A DNA stretch of 64,000 bases from Torreya grandis (Eukaryota > Streptophyta > Pinopsida > Cupressales > Taxaceae). This document shows, one piece after another, positions 47,961 through 60,999 of the stretch. Both the position numbers and the translations under genes were made by a program. The stretch is taken from positions 1 through 64,000 of the forward strand of contig JARHVA010003169.1 of assembly GCA_037957365.1 (NCBI GenBank), read 5' to 3'. Within the stretch, counting starts at the first letter, position 1, and the number at the start of each line of letters is the position of its first letter. Under the pieces are notes generated by a model. It did not search any database. It saw nothing but the letters and a program-made list of their open reading frames with translations, and was not told the DNA's origin.

Positions 47961-49080
47961 TAATGATTGAGGGGTCAATACCAGGCATATCGTTATAAGA
48001 CCAAGCAAAGGCCTTACTATGATCTGATAAAAAAAGTGGTAAAAGCCTATTTTTCTTGTGGATCTAAGGCTTTACTAATTTTAATAATCCTTGAGGTTTC
48101 TTGAAACCTGATATTAATATTAGTCGTGGCTTCATTTAATAAGCTAGATGTTTTAGATGGAAGAGAATTGCATAAATAAGAGTTTTCAATGCCCAAATGA
48201 GTCAAGATTGATGCATCATCTTGACACTAAAAAATAGGGATGCTTAGCATATCATGTCCTATTAAGTTAGGATATAATAAGGGGATGGTTTAGATTTTGG
48301 CATCACAGTGGAAGATAAGGGGTTCTAAGTAAATCATATTGACTAAAAAAATTTAGGAGGGATGGATATGGTATCATTAGTTGAGGAAGAGGTGTCAAAT
48401 GAGGAAGATGGTTCTTTTTCTTCCAAAGATGTTTGAAGAATAGGTTTGGGGGTGGATTTAAAATCTTTCTTAAGACCTAAGCCATGATTTTCATATGGTT
48501 TTCTAAAATCTCGTAATGTGACATCATGATAACCTTGCTCATATCTACCCATGCCAAAGCCTTTCTAGGCACATCAATAAAGGTAGGTTTAAACAAACTG
48601 GGAATTGCTAAGAAAGGAGAAATTGGATGTAAATAATTTAACACAAGTACTATCATCAGAGGTAGCTTGATTGATCCCACCATATATTAAGTGAGTGCAT
48701 AAGAAGGGTGGTCCAGAAGGAATGAGTTCACCTAGGCTAGGTGAATACATGGTTTGTTTATCACGATGGCCATATTCTATAGGAGTGGGTATGGTGTTAA
48801 GGGTTAATAACTAATATTATCCCATTTAAATCTACTACATTAGGGAGTTAATGAACTCTAAAGTAGGTAATTTTGAAGCAAGGATAGTCGTGCTAGTTGA
48901 GGGTTGATTAGAAGATGAAGATGGAATTGTATCAGGCGAGGATATTATGACATCACTTGGTCTAAATGTGAAGTTTCATGATTTAAAGGGATGAGGATCA
49001 GTAGGGATGATGTGAACCTAGCCTTCATGTTCATATTTAAGGCATTGATGGACTATGGAGGGTACACATTACATCACATG
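47961..49080 (-). pseudogene. Protease-RT linker of element B
   Basis: Two overlapping pieces (48683-48477 and 48552-48343). The second reads GYHDVTLRDFRKPYENHGLG, then acidic-Ser sequence and DTISIPPKFF. The same linker is found in A at 56640-56400 (RITLGYFRKPYENYSLGF and DIVSIPPNFF), so it is a real conserved part of pol in this family. No enzymatic motif recognised. Confidence 0.65.
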
Positions 49081-49430
49081 AATCCACAGATGTCCTAATC
49101 AAATCTTATATTAAAATGTCCCTTCAATAGCATAAAAGAGTTCTTGAATGGTGCAATAACCTACATGAATGGGGAGAATGACTATTCCTACTTTGGGTGC
49201 TACCATGTCATTATATGAATGAAAAATCATTGAGGATTGAGAAACAGTGGTTTTTGGTATTTTTAATTGTTGGAAAACATGTGAGGAAACAATATTAATA
49301 CTTGCCCCATAATCAATCATAAATATTTTAATTTGATTTTGATTTATTTGAGCCATAATGAAAAGGGTGGGATCTTGATCTACAAATGATAAAGGAATAA
49401 CCTCAAAATTAGTAAAACTAAAAGTCAAGA
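49081..49430 (-). pseudogene. Aspartic protease of element B
   Basis: Within the 130-codon frame at 49503-49111. The active-site strand reads KIFMIDYGASINIVSSHVFQ, so the usual D-S/T-G-A is D-Y-G-A, a change likely to disable it. Downstream, GIVILPIHVGYCTIQELFYA is the second half of the fold. It aligns with A at 57430-57201. Confidence 0.78.
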
Positions 49431-52400
49431 CCATTTGGAGGGTTCCTATAAAAGCTAATAAAAGGTTGAGGTTCATCTGTTGGGACCTTAATAGCTTGGA
49501 CAACTTCTATCATTGAATTTCAATGTTGTGGAGAGTTTTTGATAAGCTCATATAGTTACATCTTTACAAGTGCTTGATGGAGTTATTTTAATATGGAGAT
49601 TTGTACCAACTCCTTAGCTTCAGCTAGGGTAGTTCCTGTAAGAGAAACTTTAGGATTTTGTTTAGATGGTTTAAGTGTATTAGGTGTAGAGGCTCCTGTA
49701 ATTAAAACCTTAGCTTTATTAGGATTTTTGTTTTGATAATGGGTGGTTACATCGATGACATCAATGTGTAATAAAGGTGGATCTAAAGATGCTACTAACT
49801 CTTTATCACTTATAGGACTAGTAGGATTATAGGTGCATGGAATGGATGGAATAGTGACCTTTTGCTTAAGATTTTGATCATTTAGATAATCAATTAAGAG
49901 GTCATCATCTTGGACTAACTATTGGACTATGGCCTTAAGGGCTTTGCAATTTTCTATATCATGTCTAGGTACTCTATGATATGTACATATTCCTAAATTT
50001 CTATACTAGGCAAGTCTTTAAGGGTGAAGGTTAATAGATCATATAGATGGTAATGTAATGAGGGACATATCTAATAATTGTTTCAAGATTATACCATAAG
50101 ATCCCTTCAAAGGGTAATATTATGGTTTTATAGGGGTTTTGATAATAGGCTCTTTTGACAAAGTATTACTTGTTTGGTTTTGTCACGTATCCTTTATAGG
50201 AGGGATAAATTTAAGCTCTTTTCCATTAGATTTATCTAATGGTCCCTTGATGGAAGAATGTGGATATTGTGATGGAGGTCTGACTAATAATGGAAGAAAA
50301 CTTTTCATTTTTCCATGTGTTTGAATGGAAGAACCTATTATAGGTACAGAAGATGGATGAGGACCTAAAATAGATGACAGAGATGGTAAAAAAGGGATAG
50401 GCCATTTTTTTCCTTCATGTGTGAACTATAGAGGGGGTATTAAAACTAAGTTTTTTATCATTTGACATTTGAAAATATCAACTTTAACTTAAGGACAAGG
50501 TAAGGTTTTTTTCAGTAGAATACCAAGACAATTTTCCCACCTATTGATGATATGACCTTACCTTTTCCTTTAGTATCTTTGGGGTAAGGAGGTGTTATGG
50601 TAGAAGATGGTTTCAAAGGGTCAAGGTTTTGGGTAAAAGGATAGGATCTCATTATATGCTTTTCAGGGATCAAAGGGGTATAATGTCTAACTCTAGAAGT
50701 ATAAAGATGTTTATCTGTAACACCCTGAGGAGTATTTTCATTTTCCCCTTTATGAGATTTAGTACGAGAAGGTGATGGTTCATGTGAATGATCCCATGTA
50801 ATGAGATAAAGGAGCTTTACAAGGATTTTAGGACTAGTTTTAATGATCTCAATTTGACTCATATCAAAATCATCTCCTTTAAGGAGATCCAAGACTGAAG
50901 GTTTCTCTAGGACTTCTTTAGGTAATAACTAATGATAAATTATGTCAAACATATATGTATCCTAATTTTGTGTTTCTCTAAGGTTGGTTTAGAATACATT
51001 TGATGTGGATGGATGATTTAGATATGGCCATTTGAAAATATCTAAAGATTGGTTAGGAGGAGCATTTGGATTATCTTATCAAAGATCCCCCTTGTCAATG
51101 AGGTTATTTACCAATTGTTTAAAGGATTATCATCATTCTATGTCATGTCCTATTACCCTATGATAAGCACAAAACTCATATCCTTTATATGAATTGGGTT
51201 TAGGATGCATATTATCAACTGGTTTAATTAGAGGGAGTTTAATAACATTTTCTTGTAGGAGTTTATCTAATATTGAAGTATAAATCTCTCTTATAGGGGT
51301 ATATTTTTAAGGGGTAAAATGAGTAAGGCCCCTAGGTTACTATTTTTGAGAAGTGGAAGACCTTGATTGGTTGGATGCTGGAGGGGAAGAGGTTTTTACA
51401 GTAACAACATTTGTTACCCCTTTTGGTTTAGGATTATTGTTATTACTTTTGGAGGGGTTAGATTTGAAGTTTTTATTATGTAACTTAACTTTTCCCTCTT
51501 TAATGCCATAGAGTTCAATATTATGGGCCATGGTAAAGGCTTCATAAAAATTCTTAAAAGTTTGAATTTGTAACATAGATGATATATGTTTTGCACAAAA
51601 ATGTGAAAACAATTCAATTAATTGTATTTGTGGCAATGAAAAGGTTAGCTGGTTGATTAAGTTACACCATCGAGCCAAAAAATTTGATATGGATTTGTCA
51701 TCAAATTTTCTAATAGCATAAAGATCCATGATAGTCACTTTTCAAGCAATATTTATCTAGAAGTGTTCCAATAAAATTTGGACCAACTACCCAAAGGAAA
51801 AGAGAGAATGTTGGGGAATGGAATTGTACTGATCTAATGCAAATCCTACTAACAATATGTGAAATGTTCTAAGTAGGAGGGAATCCTCATGTGCTATAAG
51901 ATAACATTCATGTTGAAAGGCTATAAGGTGTCATTGGGGATCTTCTTTGTTTTGGAATCTAGTAAACTTAGGAAGCTCCCATTGCGAGGGATATGGGCAG
52001 ATAGGGATAGAGGGATGGATTGGCTCATTATAAATTTGCTCATATGTGAGGATCATAATATATTTAGAGGTAGAGGCTTCCAAATTAACCATCCTATTCA
52101 TGAGGATGTTTATAAGGTCTATCTAAGTATTACTCTCAAGCACACTTCCTAAAACACCTTATTGAAGGGGTTGATAACTTGGTGAAGAGGTAGACATAGG
52201 CTGTGAGGGAAGGTATCATGTTATAGTAGACATAATAGGTTAAGATGCCACCATGTATTATGGTACTTATAGTAGAATATTTTTCTATTGGAAGGACTTT
52301 AAGTAAGTATTTATCACTGGTTATGATGAAACTACCTTCTGGGCAGTCGAGGAGACATACTATTTGAAAGGTTGTGTTAAAGGGATTTTTATGTGTGAGG

Positions 52401-52948
52401 GGTTTGTTTTTTGTGAGGGATTTGTTATTAATTATATGATAAAGTTATTCTAACAGGTGGGAGACTTTTAGGAATTGACACCACTAAATTTGGGAAGGTA
52501 CAATGGATATAGGTTGAGTGGTATTTTAAATTTGAGTAACGAGGATTGGAGAATTGGTAGATACTATATGTGGTTGGTTTCCTAGATATTGCCTCACCTA
52601 GGTATTAGAACTAGATAGAATAGATTCAGTAGAAAAGGTTACCATGTCCATGGTAAATTTTCTAGTTCTCTCAATTCCCTTGAAAGGCATCCCATACATA
52701 TGTGGGGAGCCTTAGGTATAGGGGGAAGGAGAAATATGTATTGCTCGACTATTAAGATAGTAATTAAGAGTAATGGGGTTATTGTCTAGTATTTCCACAA
52801 AGGATGGATATCCTTGAGGATAATTTTTTAGAAATAAAATATTCTCAAAGGACTCATGGGAAGAGGTGGGACTAGGTGTACATTCCATGAGACAAGCTGT
52901 AACACCTTCCTCAGATTCTTTCTTTGACTTTTGCCTAGTTAAAACCAT
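49431..52948 (-). pseudogene. Gag of element B with two zinc-knuckle modules
   Basis: Starts at ATG 52948 (MVLTRQKSKKESEEG). The capsid domain lies at 51738-51340: DLYAIRKFDDKSISNFLARW, then LPQIQLIELFSHF and FYEAFTMAHNIELYG, the usual retrotransposon gag pattern. A first knuckle (about 51171-51130) reads CAYHRVIGHDIE followed by stops in place of the last Cys. A second (49987-49946) is intact: CTYHRVPRHDIENC, C-x2-H-x4-H-x4-C. Each is followed by a K-x-x-V-x-x-L block and an acidic stretch. Basic, Pro-rich linkers lie between. Stops and frameshifts divide it into at least six pieces. Confidence 0.75.
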
Positions 52949-53637
52949 GAGATAGAAAATAAAAACAAAAATAAAATAAACAAATAAAATTAAAATTTCC
53001 TTTTGAATTATCTCATTTTAATGATGGATGAAAGACACACACAATAAAGTCATTCCAAAAAAAATTATCTCTTTTAAATTTAAGATGTGAAAGGAAATAC
53101 AAAAAAAGAAAAGATAATGAAGATCCTAAGAAATGGTAATCTAAATATGGTTGTAGGTATTTTTATTTTGGTGCTCAAAGGAGATCTGTATTGGTATCAT
53201 TATGTGGCTTGATACTTGGGGATTTCTCCCCTCACCTTATAATCCCATAGCCAGTGCAGGTGCTTAGCCAAAATATACTAATGGTCCAGAGATTATACTC
53301 AACCAAAGAATTGAGTTGGTCTTCCCCTTGGTGGTGAAATCCAAGTGGGATCACCAAGAAAAAAGTTACTATGAGGTGATGAAATCCCCATTGGTTTCCT
53401 TATGTCAGTTTCTTAGATGTGTTAATTGATATTGTGATAACTATGATAGATTTTTGCCTAGATTATTCTATGTGAAAGAATCTAAATAGGAAAGATGAAT
53501 GCAATTTATTTTAAATTTTTAAGAAAAGGAAATAAAATACAGTCCTAATGTTATCTTTGGATAAGCACAATAAACAAAGAAATAGAAAGAGAGCACATTC
53601 AATGATTTTGAATTTAACAAAGAAAAATGAGACCTAT
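52949..53637 (-). other. 5' leader of element B
   Basis: Between gag start and primer site. It shares words with the leader of A, such as 'ccccttggtggtgaaatcc' and 'aggtgatgaaatcc' (53320-53400 and 61355-61425). It may hold packaging or translation signals. No frame. Confidence 0.55.
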
Positions 53638-53638
53638 G

Positions 53639-53656
53639 GTCCCAATGGGCATGCCA
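53639..53656 (-). other. Primer-binding site of element B
   Basis: The + strand GTCCCAATGGGCATGCCA ends in CCA three bases from the LTR. On the minus strand it follows the LTR end as TTTTGGCATGCCC.... Same form as in A and C. Confidence 0.65.
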
Positions 53657-53659
53657 AAA

Positions 53660-55213
53660 TGTTTTAGTATTTTTTTATGTTTTTTTAACATGACTTATTA
53701 TCTACTAAAAATAAAGTAAATGTAGGGTTTAGAGTTACCTAGTGATGATGGTTGGTTGTGCACTGCTGATCAATCTTTGTGAGAACTCCTCTTTGGCTAG
53801 GGAGAAATGACTTACAATTCACTACACTTAAACAAAAAAATGGATTAATATAAAAATGAGTGGGCTACCTGGTAAGAAACTAGTTCCAAGAAGCTAGTTC
53901 TCCCTTAGATGGATGTCAACCCATGTTCAACATTCAAGTTTATAAATAAACATGAAATTACAAAGATATATATGGATAAATAAACAATGCAAAAGATAAC
54001 TTAATCTATAGAAAGATTAATCTGATCAAAGTAATTATCCAAAAAGATTATAGCTTCATCAACATCCTCTTGGATTATAGCTAATTTTTTATTAATGTAT
54101 TCAAAATTGCATATAAAAGCCACAATGTAAAGTTCTAGTTCAAATGCAATGTCACTTTGATCGGCAAACATAGGTTGACGGACTATGGGAAGATCAAAGA
54201 TGCTAATACCATCATGTGCTAATATGAGTAGGTTCATCTACATAAAAAGACAAATTTTAACAAACCAAAATATAGATTTAACAGATACTAAAGATGCAAA
54301 ATAGACTATTTAAGGCTAATTTTATAGTTTTATAGGGATCGATGATGATCCTATAGGATCAACATCAATTCTATAAGATCAACATTGATTCAAATGAATC
54401 GATGTTGATTCTATGTAAAAGTGTTGAACTATAAAATAGACTACAATGATGGCCTAGAAAATTGAAAACAATCAAAACTAAATGTAAATAAAAACACAGA
54501 GATGTAGAAGATAAATGAAACTTAAAATATGAAGAAAATACTAATCTTGTATGGTTGAAAATGTGTAGATAAAGAGATACCAAAATGACATAGATGTCCT
54601 TCAAAAATCACCTAATAATGTCACCAATCAAGTGTTCTTCAAAGTGGCAAGGTGCTAGTAATGTCTATACATAGGTTTGAGATTAGTTTGGATAGAATTT
54701 TGTGATCAAAATGACTTGCTTCATTTTATTTTCATTCCTCCCAAGCAATGGAAGTTTGTTGAGTATTTATGGATCGATGTTGATCCTAACCGATCGACGT
54801 CAATCATGGAGGATCAACATCGATCCACCTAATTTGGTAAAAAGCTAGCTAAGGCTATTTTGAACCACATGACAAACTTAATGAATGTAACACTAAGTTG
54901 GTTACACATATTTTTAATGATGGTAGGTTGTTAGGAGGGTTGTTGAGAGGTTGGGTAAAAAAAATTATTTGATTTTTATGGATTTTATGGTTAAGGGTAG
55001 TAAATAGTAATTAATAGAATTAATTACCATGGGTAAATAGGGGTTAATTATTATTTAAATTTAATTTAATTAACCTATGAGGTAAATGTAAATGGGAAAG
55101 TAAAATGTAATTATTTAAAATAAGTACCCATGTTGGGCTGCTATGTTATAAATAACATAAATATGACAACGCACAAAGTTAATACACAAGGGTGTATAAA
55201 ACTAGCATCTACA
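53660..55213 (-). repeat. Element B LTR, right (5' LTR in element orientation)
   Basis: Starts TGTTTTAGTATTTTTTTATG and ends AGCATCTACA. Similar to 38896-40443 over the whole length. It contains a perfect inverted pair of 16-base words, GGATCGATGTTGATCC (54771-54786) and its complement (54811-54826). Confidence 0.9.
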
Positions 55214-55960
55214 AGAGAAGATAGATTTTAAGGGAATAGACGGCTTCATAATAGTTATAGTCCCAATTTAAATGGGTATCTTTCTTTAATAATTGATGGA
55301 ATGGTTGACATCAATCAAATAACTAAGAGATAAAATGATGAATAGGCTATAATTTTCCTTGTAAACTATGGAGTTGCTTAAGATTAGATGGGGGTGGCAT
55401 TTATAAAATGGTTGGTTCAAATTTTATCCCTTGAATAGAGATGATAAAATCCACAATATTACCCATCAAAACCTAAAAATGCATTTCTTGTAATTGAGAT
55501 AGACATAAAACTGGATTAGGTAAGCGAAGATAATTTTAAGCACTGAAAGATCATCTTTTTATAATTTTGACTTACCAATGAGATCATCCACATAATATTC
55601 AATGATTTTATGGATTATATCATGTAAAATATAATTCATGGCCCTTTGATAATTTGCCTTGGCATTCTTTAAATCAAAAGGCATAACATGATAACAAAAG
55701 GTCCCCCAAGGAGTAATAAAGGAAGTTTTCTGTTGATCATCTAGTGTGATAAGGATTTGATTGTATCCAAAGAAACCATCCATAAGTGAAAACATTTTAT
55801 GATTGGATATTAAGTCCACTAATTGGTTAATATTATGGAGAGGGAAATAATCCCTAGGATAAGTGAGATTAAAGTTGTGAGAATTAATATAAAGGCACAT
55901 CTCCTATGGGCTTTATGATAGGGATGATATTAGACACCCGTTAAGGGTATTCAATAGGCT
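55214..55960 (-). pseudogene. Reverse transcriptase of element A
   Basis: An open frame at 55900-55559 holds DYFPLHNINQLVDLISNHKM, SLMDGFFGYNQILITLDDQ, FITPWGTFCYHVMPFDLKN and YYVDDLIGKSKL, with the catalytic YVDD intact at about 55590-55579. The Gly of the 'PFGL' block is Asp. The thumb (55558-55360) is shifted but ends LKQLHSLQGKL-like, as in B. The frame then meets the edge of element B at 55214. Confidence 0.85.
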
Positions 55961-57200
55961 AGATAATGTTAATGGATAAGAGACATTGAAATTATTCCTT
56001 GACCAAGAATACAACATGAGGATGCATATTTTGAAGTTTTTTATAGGCTTGGCATTAGGGAATGTGACAATGTTATAGATGATAATAGATAAATCAATAC
56101 CATGCATATCACTATGATCTGTTAGAAACATAGTCAAATCCTAGTGCTCTTGAGGATCTAAAGATTTATTGACCTTAAAAATTCATAGTCTCATAAGACC
56201 CTATGTTAATGTTGATGGTAGTTTCATTTAATAAACTATAGGTTTTAGATGGAAAAGAATTTCATATATGGGAGTTCTTCATGCCAAAATGAGTTAAGAT
56301 GGACTCATCATCTTGGCACTGAAGTACAAAGATGGTAGGAAAATCTTGCCCTATCATGTTTAGGTAAGATAGAGGAATGGTTTTAACCTCCCCATTATGG
56401 AGATAGATGAGATATTCTATATTGATGGCATTGACTAAAAAAAAGTTTGGGGGAATGGATACAATGTCGTTTGTCATAGATGGGGTGTTAGATGGTGAGA
56501 ACGACATATCTTCTTCAAGAATAGGTAGAAGAGTAGATTTTAGGGTAATTATGGGGTTTTTATTAAAACCTAGGCTATAATTTTCATAAGGCTTCCTAAA
56601 ATATCCTAACGTGATTCGTGTGTCCCTTGTTTGTAGTGTCATATGCCAAAGCACACCATTACAAGTATGTTTTTGCAAATTGGGGTTTATTTAGGAATGA
56701 AAATTTTGAGGTGAATGGTTTGGCATGGGTTTGGTTACCAAGACTTGAATAAGGTTGATCAATCCCCCCAAATATTAAATGAGTGTGGAGGAAAGGTGGA
56801 CCTAAGAGAATGAGTTCCTTGAGATTTGGGCAATATGCATGTTGCTTATCAGGATACCCATATTCCTGGGGAGTGGGGAGTGGGGAGTGTTGAGCATTAG
56901 TAACTAATACTTTTGAATCGATAGCTACTGAAACATAGAATCAATGAAATCCTTACTAGTAATTTTTGATGTAGGGATTATTATACTAGATGACACTTTA
57001 TTGGATGATGATGGGATCATGCTTTTTAACAAAATTAAGACATCATTTGGTTGAAGGGTAAGGTTTTGAGTTTTAAATGGATGGGAATTAGCTAGAACAT
57101 TATGGATTTTACCCTCATGCTCAAATTTAATACATTAGTGTAAGGTGGAGGGGATGCAATGCATAACACATATCCAATAATGTCTTAATAGGATGTTTTA
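55961..57200 (-). pseudogene. Protease-RT linker of element A
   Basis: The longest piece (56678-56262) includes RITLGYFRKPYENYSLGFNK, DIVSIPPNFFLVNAINIEYL, PLSYLNMIGQDFP and CQDDESILTHFGMKN. It parallels B at 48683-48200 and has no recognised catalytic motif. It is part of pol. Confidence 0.62.
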
Positions 57201-57430
57201 TTAAAACTCCCCTTTTATTACATAAAATAACTTTAGGAGAGTATGCATGCCTACTTGGATGGGAAGGATAACTATTCTTAATGTAGGGGTTATAATATCA
57301 TTGAATGTTTGTAAAATAGATAGATATTGAGCTATAATAGTTTTAGGTAATTGTAGTTTCTTAAACATATGAGAGGAGATAATATTTATTCTTGCTCTAT
57401 TATCAATCATTACTCATTTGATTTGGGTCT
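57201..57430 (-). pseudogene. Aspartic protease of element A
   Basis: The active site reads VMIDNRARINIISSHMFKKL: D-N-R-A where D-S/T-G-A is expected, so the essential Gly is lost. The second half, IVILPIQVGMHTLLKLFYVI, matches B. The fold is recognisable but cannot be active. Confidence 0.75.
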
Positions 57431-60400
57431 GATCAGTTTAGGTAGTGATAAATAGTGGTAGATCCTAGTCATCAGGTTGTAATAGTGATATTTTAGAATC
57501 ATGGAATGTTATGGATGTTGACTTTTGAAGTGATGTGATAAAATTTGATAAATTTATGTGTTAATCTAAATGTGTCTGGGTAGCTTTTAAGGCTTCTATC
57601 ATAGCCTCGCAATGTTGTGGAGAGTTTTGGACAAGTTCATATAAAGACATTTTAATTAGGAGTTGATGGAGCTACTTTAGAACATGTATCTATATCAATT
57701 ATTGAAGCATTATTATTTTGTGTTTTTCCTAAAATATAAATTTTAGGTTTTGGAATGGGAATCATAAGACTATTTGTGGTAGAATTAGGAACTTTTGTAA
57801 TAGTCACTTTGGCTTTATCAAGATTTTGGGTCTTATGACCTTGGGTAATGATTGTGTAGCTATGTGAATCACATTAATTTGAAATAATGGTGGATTTGTC
57901 ATGTTTTTAGATTTATCCAAATATAGAGGGTTTAGAAGGGGTTTATATTGAGTTATATCAGAGATTCTATCTTTCTTTGAAACTCATTATGATTCTCTTG
58001 GTAATATACTAGTTCCTGAGGTAGACATGACCTTAGTAGTTTGATTATGGGGATAGTCGTGACCAAATTATTTCATTAAAAGATCATCCTCTTCTAATAT
58101 GTTTTGAACTAAAACTTTTAATGCATTAAAACTTTTAATATCATGTCCTACTATTCTATGATATGTATATTTATTCTTTTCTGAATACCATGCTAGTCTC
58201 TGAATATGGGGGTTAATAAGTTTTATGGGTGATAGAATGACAAGGGAATTTTAAATATGTTGATTGAGAATCTTAGATTAAGACCCACTCAATAGATCGT
58301 GACTAGGTTTTTTGACCTTATGAGGTATTTGCATGGAGGTTTCATTTTATTATGAGTCTTGATCCTTCGTACTGGTTGTTTGACTCTTTCATACGACAGG
58401 TAATTTGTGATTGGGATAAGACTTTACACCTAATCCTTGTGAGTAGTAGGGATTTAAGGGTTATGAATTATCATTATTATAGTGGGAAGATCCCTTTGTA
58501 ATGGTATATGTTATTTCTAAGAGGATTCTACAATGGTATGTTTTTGTCTTATTAAAGGATGAGGTCCCAATATATATGCTCTAGTTCAAATAGGTGGTAG
58601 AGGTACCTTGCCTTTTTGAATAAGATCGAGGGTAGCAGGGATATCCTCTTTAGGGAGTTTAATTGTTATGGGAGGATGTTGTAAAAAATTTACTCATAAT
58701 GCCTTGAGGTTCTTGTTTATAATTCTATAAGCACTTCCCCTAATTTATCTAAGATTTTTCTCTTCTCAAGCTTGAGGGGAGCTAGTCTTGGGTTTGGTTG
58801 AGGCAACATAACAATCTTCTCAGGGGGAGTAAATTAGAGGGGATGGGTATGCTACATAAAGGTGTTGTAGTGACTAAAAGAGTGGTAGATGTATCTTTTG
58901 GGATGTATAAATAAGCATACTCCTTGATATCTCTCTCATTGTTTATTTTTAGTTTATTATCTTGAATGGGTTTAGATAATTCTTCCTGAAGAGGATCCTA
59001 AATAATGAGATCTAGAAAGCCTGTGTGAGTCTTAAGGATAGAATTACTCAATTCATATGGTTCAAAGTCATCCCCTATAAGGATATATAAGATTTTAGTT
59101 ATTTTAGAAGGTGTTTTAGAAGCACTATCAACCACTTTAGGTATAATTTGACCATAGATCATGTTAATCACATGGGTCTCATGGTCTAAGGTGCATCCTG
59201 AATTAGCCTATACAAAATTAGATGTAGAGGCATGGTTAGGGAATAACTACCTAAATATGTCTATTTACTAGTTAGGGATAACATTAAGGTTATCTAAATA
59301 TAATTATCCTTGATCAATAAGGTTTTGCACTAGACCTTTGAAGTAGCAACACCTATTGATTTCATGACCTATTACATGATGGTAGTTGCCAAATTTATTT
59401 TCCTTAGACCATATAGGCTTAGGGAGAGAGTCATCAAGAGGTATAACAAGAGGAAGTTCAATGATAGATTATTTTAATATCTTGTCTAAAATAGAGGTGT
59501 AAGATTCCCCTAATAGTGTGTATTATTATGGAAGAAAATGTGTTAATGGTTTTTGTGATTGTGCTTGGGAGGTAGAGGGTTTGGATTGGTTTTTTTTCTG
59601 TAGGGGTTTTGATTTTAAGACCATAACATTAAAAATGCCTTGAAGGATTGAACCCATAATGTTGATGAGATATGTTTAGCACATGATCTATTATATATAT
59701 ATATTAATTAGTTATGGTTGAGGAAGGGAAAAGGTAAGCTGGTTTATAAGACTCCTCTATCTAGCCATAAAATCATTAACAAATTCATCATCAAATTATC
59801 TACTGGAATAGAGGTTGGTGATGGTCACTTTTATTACAATGTTGATGGAAAGGTGCTTTAAAAATATTTGGGCTAGCTTCCCAAAAGATAATAGTTAATG
59901 TTGAGGGATCAAACTATACCAATCTAAAGTTGGTCTAGCTAGTGACATGGGAAAGGTTCTAAAGAGAAGAGTATTTTTATGGGCTATAAGATAACAAGCA
60001 TGTCTGAATGCTCAAATGTATTTCTGAGGGTCTTCTTTATTTTGAAATTTCATAAATCTTGTAAGTTCCCATTATGGGGATATGATATAATAAGGACCAT
60101 TGGATTAATGGAATCATTACAGATTTGCTCATAAGTGAGCATATTTTTTTCACAAAGGCAAAGTATTCCAAATTTTCCATCTTATTCATAAGGATGTTCA
60201 TAAGGTCAAATTAGGTATTATACTAAGAAATGCCTACCAAGATATTCTATTATGGATGTTGATAGGTAAGAAGCAGAGTGGAAAAGGGTTATAACAAAGG
60301 TTAACTAATTAAAGTGGTCATAATTGGTTGGGATACCACCACATACTATGGGTATTTCAAGGGTATATAATTGGACCCAAGGGATTATAAGTGAGCTACA

Positions 60401-60999
60401 TATTGGGTAGTCACTTGGGTGTATTACTTAGGAAGTTGACTCATGGGAGCTTATTGTAAAGTCTAAGTTTGGGGATTTGAAGCTACGCTAGTTTGGATGG
60501 GTGGAAGAGTTAATGAGATTGAGATCAATACAATCTGAGGTGTCATGGTAGGAGGTAGAGTAAATGTAGGTTGAGGTATAGTAATACTTTGATATTAGGT
60601 AGTAGTTGGAGATGGACCACTAGATGTTATTGGAGGTGGATTGTTTAAGGGTTGTGTATTGTTAGTATCAGAGCATACTAGGGGAAGATTATTGAGGGAG
60701 GACACCATGGCTTTAGTAAACCCTTCAATTCCTTTTAGGGGCATGTCAAAATCATTATAAAAAAATTGTGTATGAGGGCAAAGTGGTATACATATATCTC
60801 AAGTGTTAAGGTAATGGTTAAGAGTGATTGGATTGCTATCCAATATTGTGGTGAATTTAGGATCTCCCTAAGTATATAAGTGGGGACTACCTTCCCCCAT
60901 AAACTCACAGGAGATAGGAGGACTTTAGGAGTTCTTCATAGATGAGGATGAGGCTAGGGATTTGGTTTGCTTTAGTGACTAATGTCACACCAAAACCAT
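57431..60999 (-). pseudogene. Gag of element A
   Basis: A start like that of B (MVLV, stop, H, stop, SLKQTKSLASSS) lies at 60999. The Pro/Thr-rich N-terminal part is readable to about 60350. Knuckle 1 (about 59390-59340) reads YHHVIGHEINRCCYFKGLVQ, and knuckle 2 (about 58170-58125) reads YTYHRIVGHDIKSF with both Cys lost to Tyr and Phe. The capsid domain (about 59950-59600) is far more decayed than in B. Same module order as B, with no open frame longer than 60 codons. Confidence 0.65.

Larger units (their letters stand above)
38896..55213 (-). mobile_element. Element B: Tat-lineage Ty3/gypsy retrotransposon
   Basis: A 16.3-kb minus-strand element with LTRs of 1548 and 1554 bases (TGTTTTAG...CTACA), nested in the RT/RNase H junction of A. 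Flanks are GAGAG on the left and AGAG on the right. Comparison with B's own sequence at the same place ('ggtgataaaagatag' against A's 'ggtgagagaagatag') supports a GAGAG duplication with one base lost. Domain order: primer site, gag with two knuckles, protease, linker, RT, RNase H, second RNase H, integrase, long 3' region with antisense PMD-like ORF, purine tract. All domains carry stops. Confidence 0.9.
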
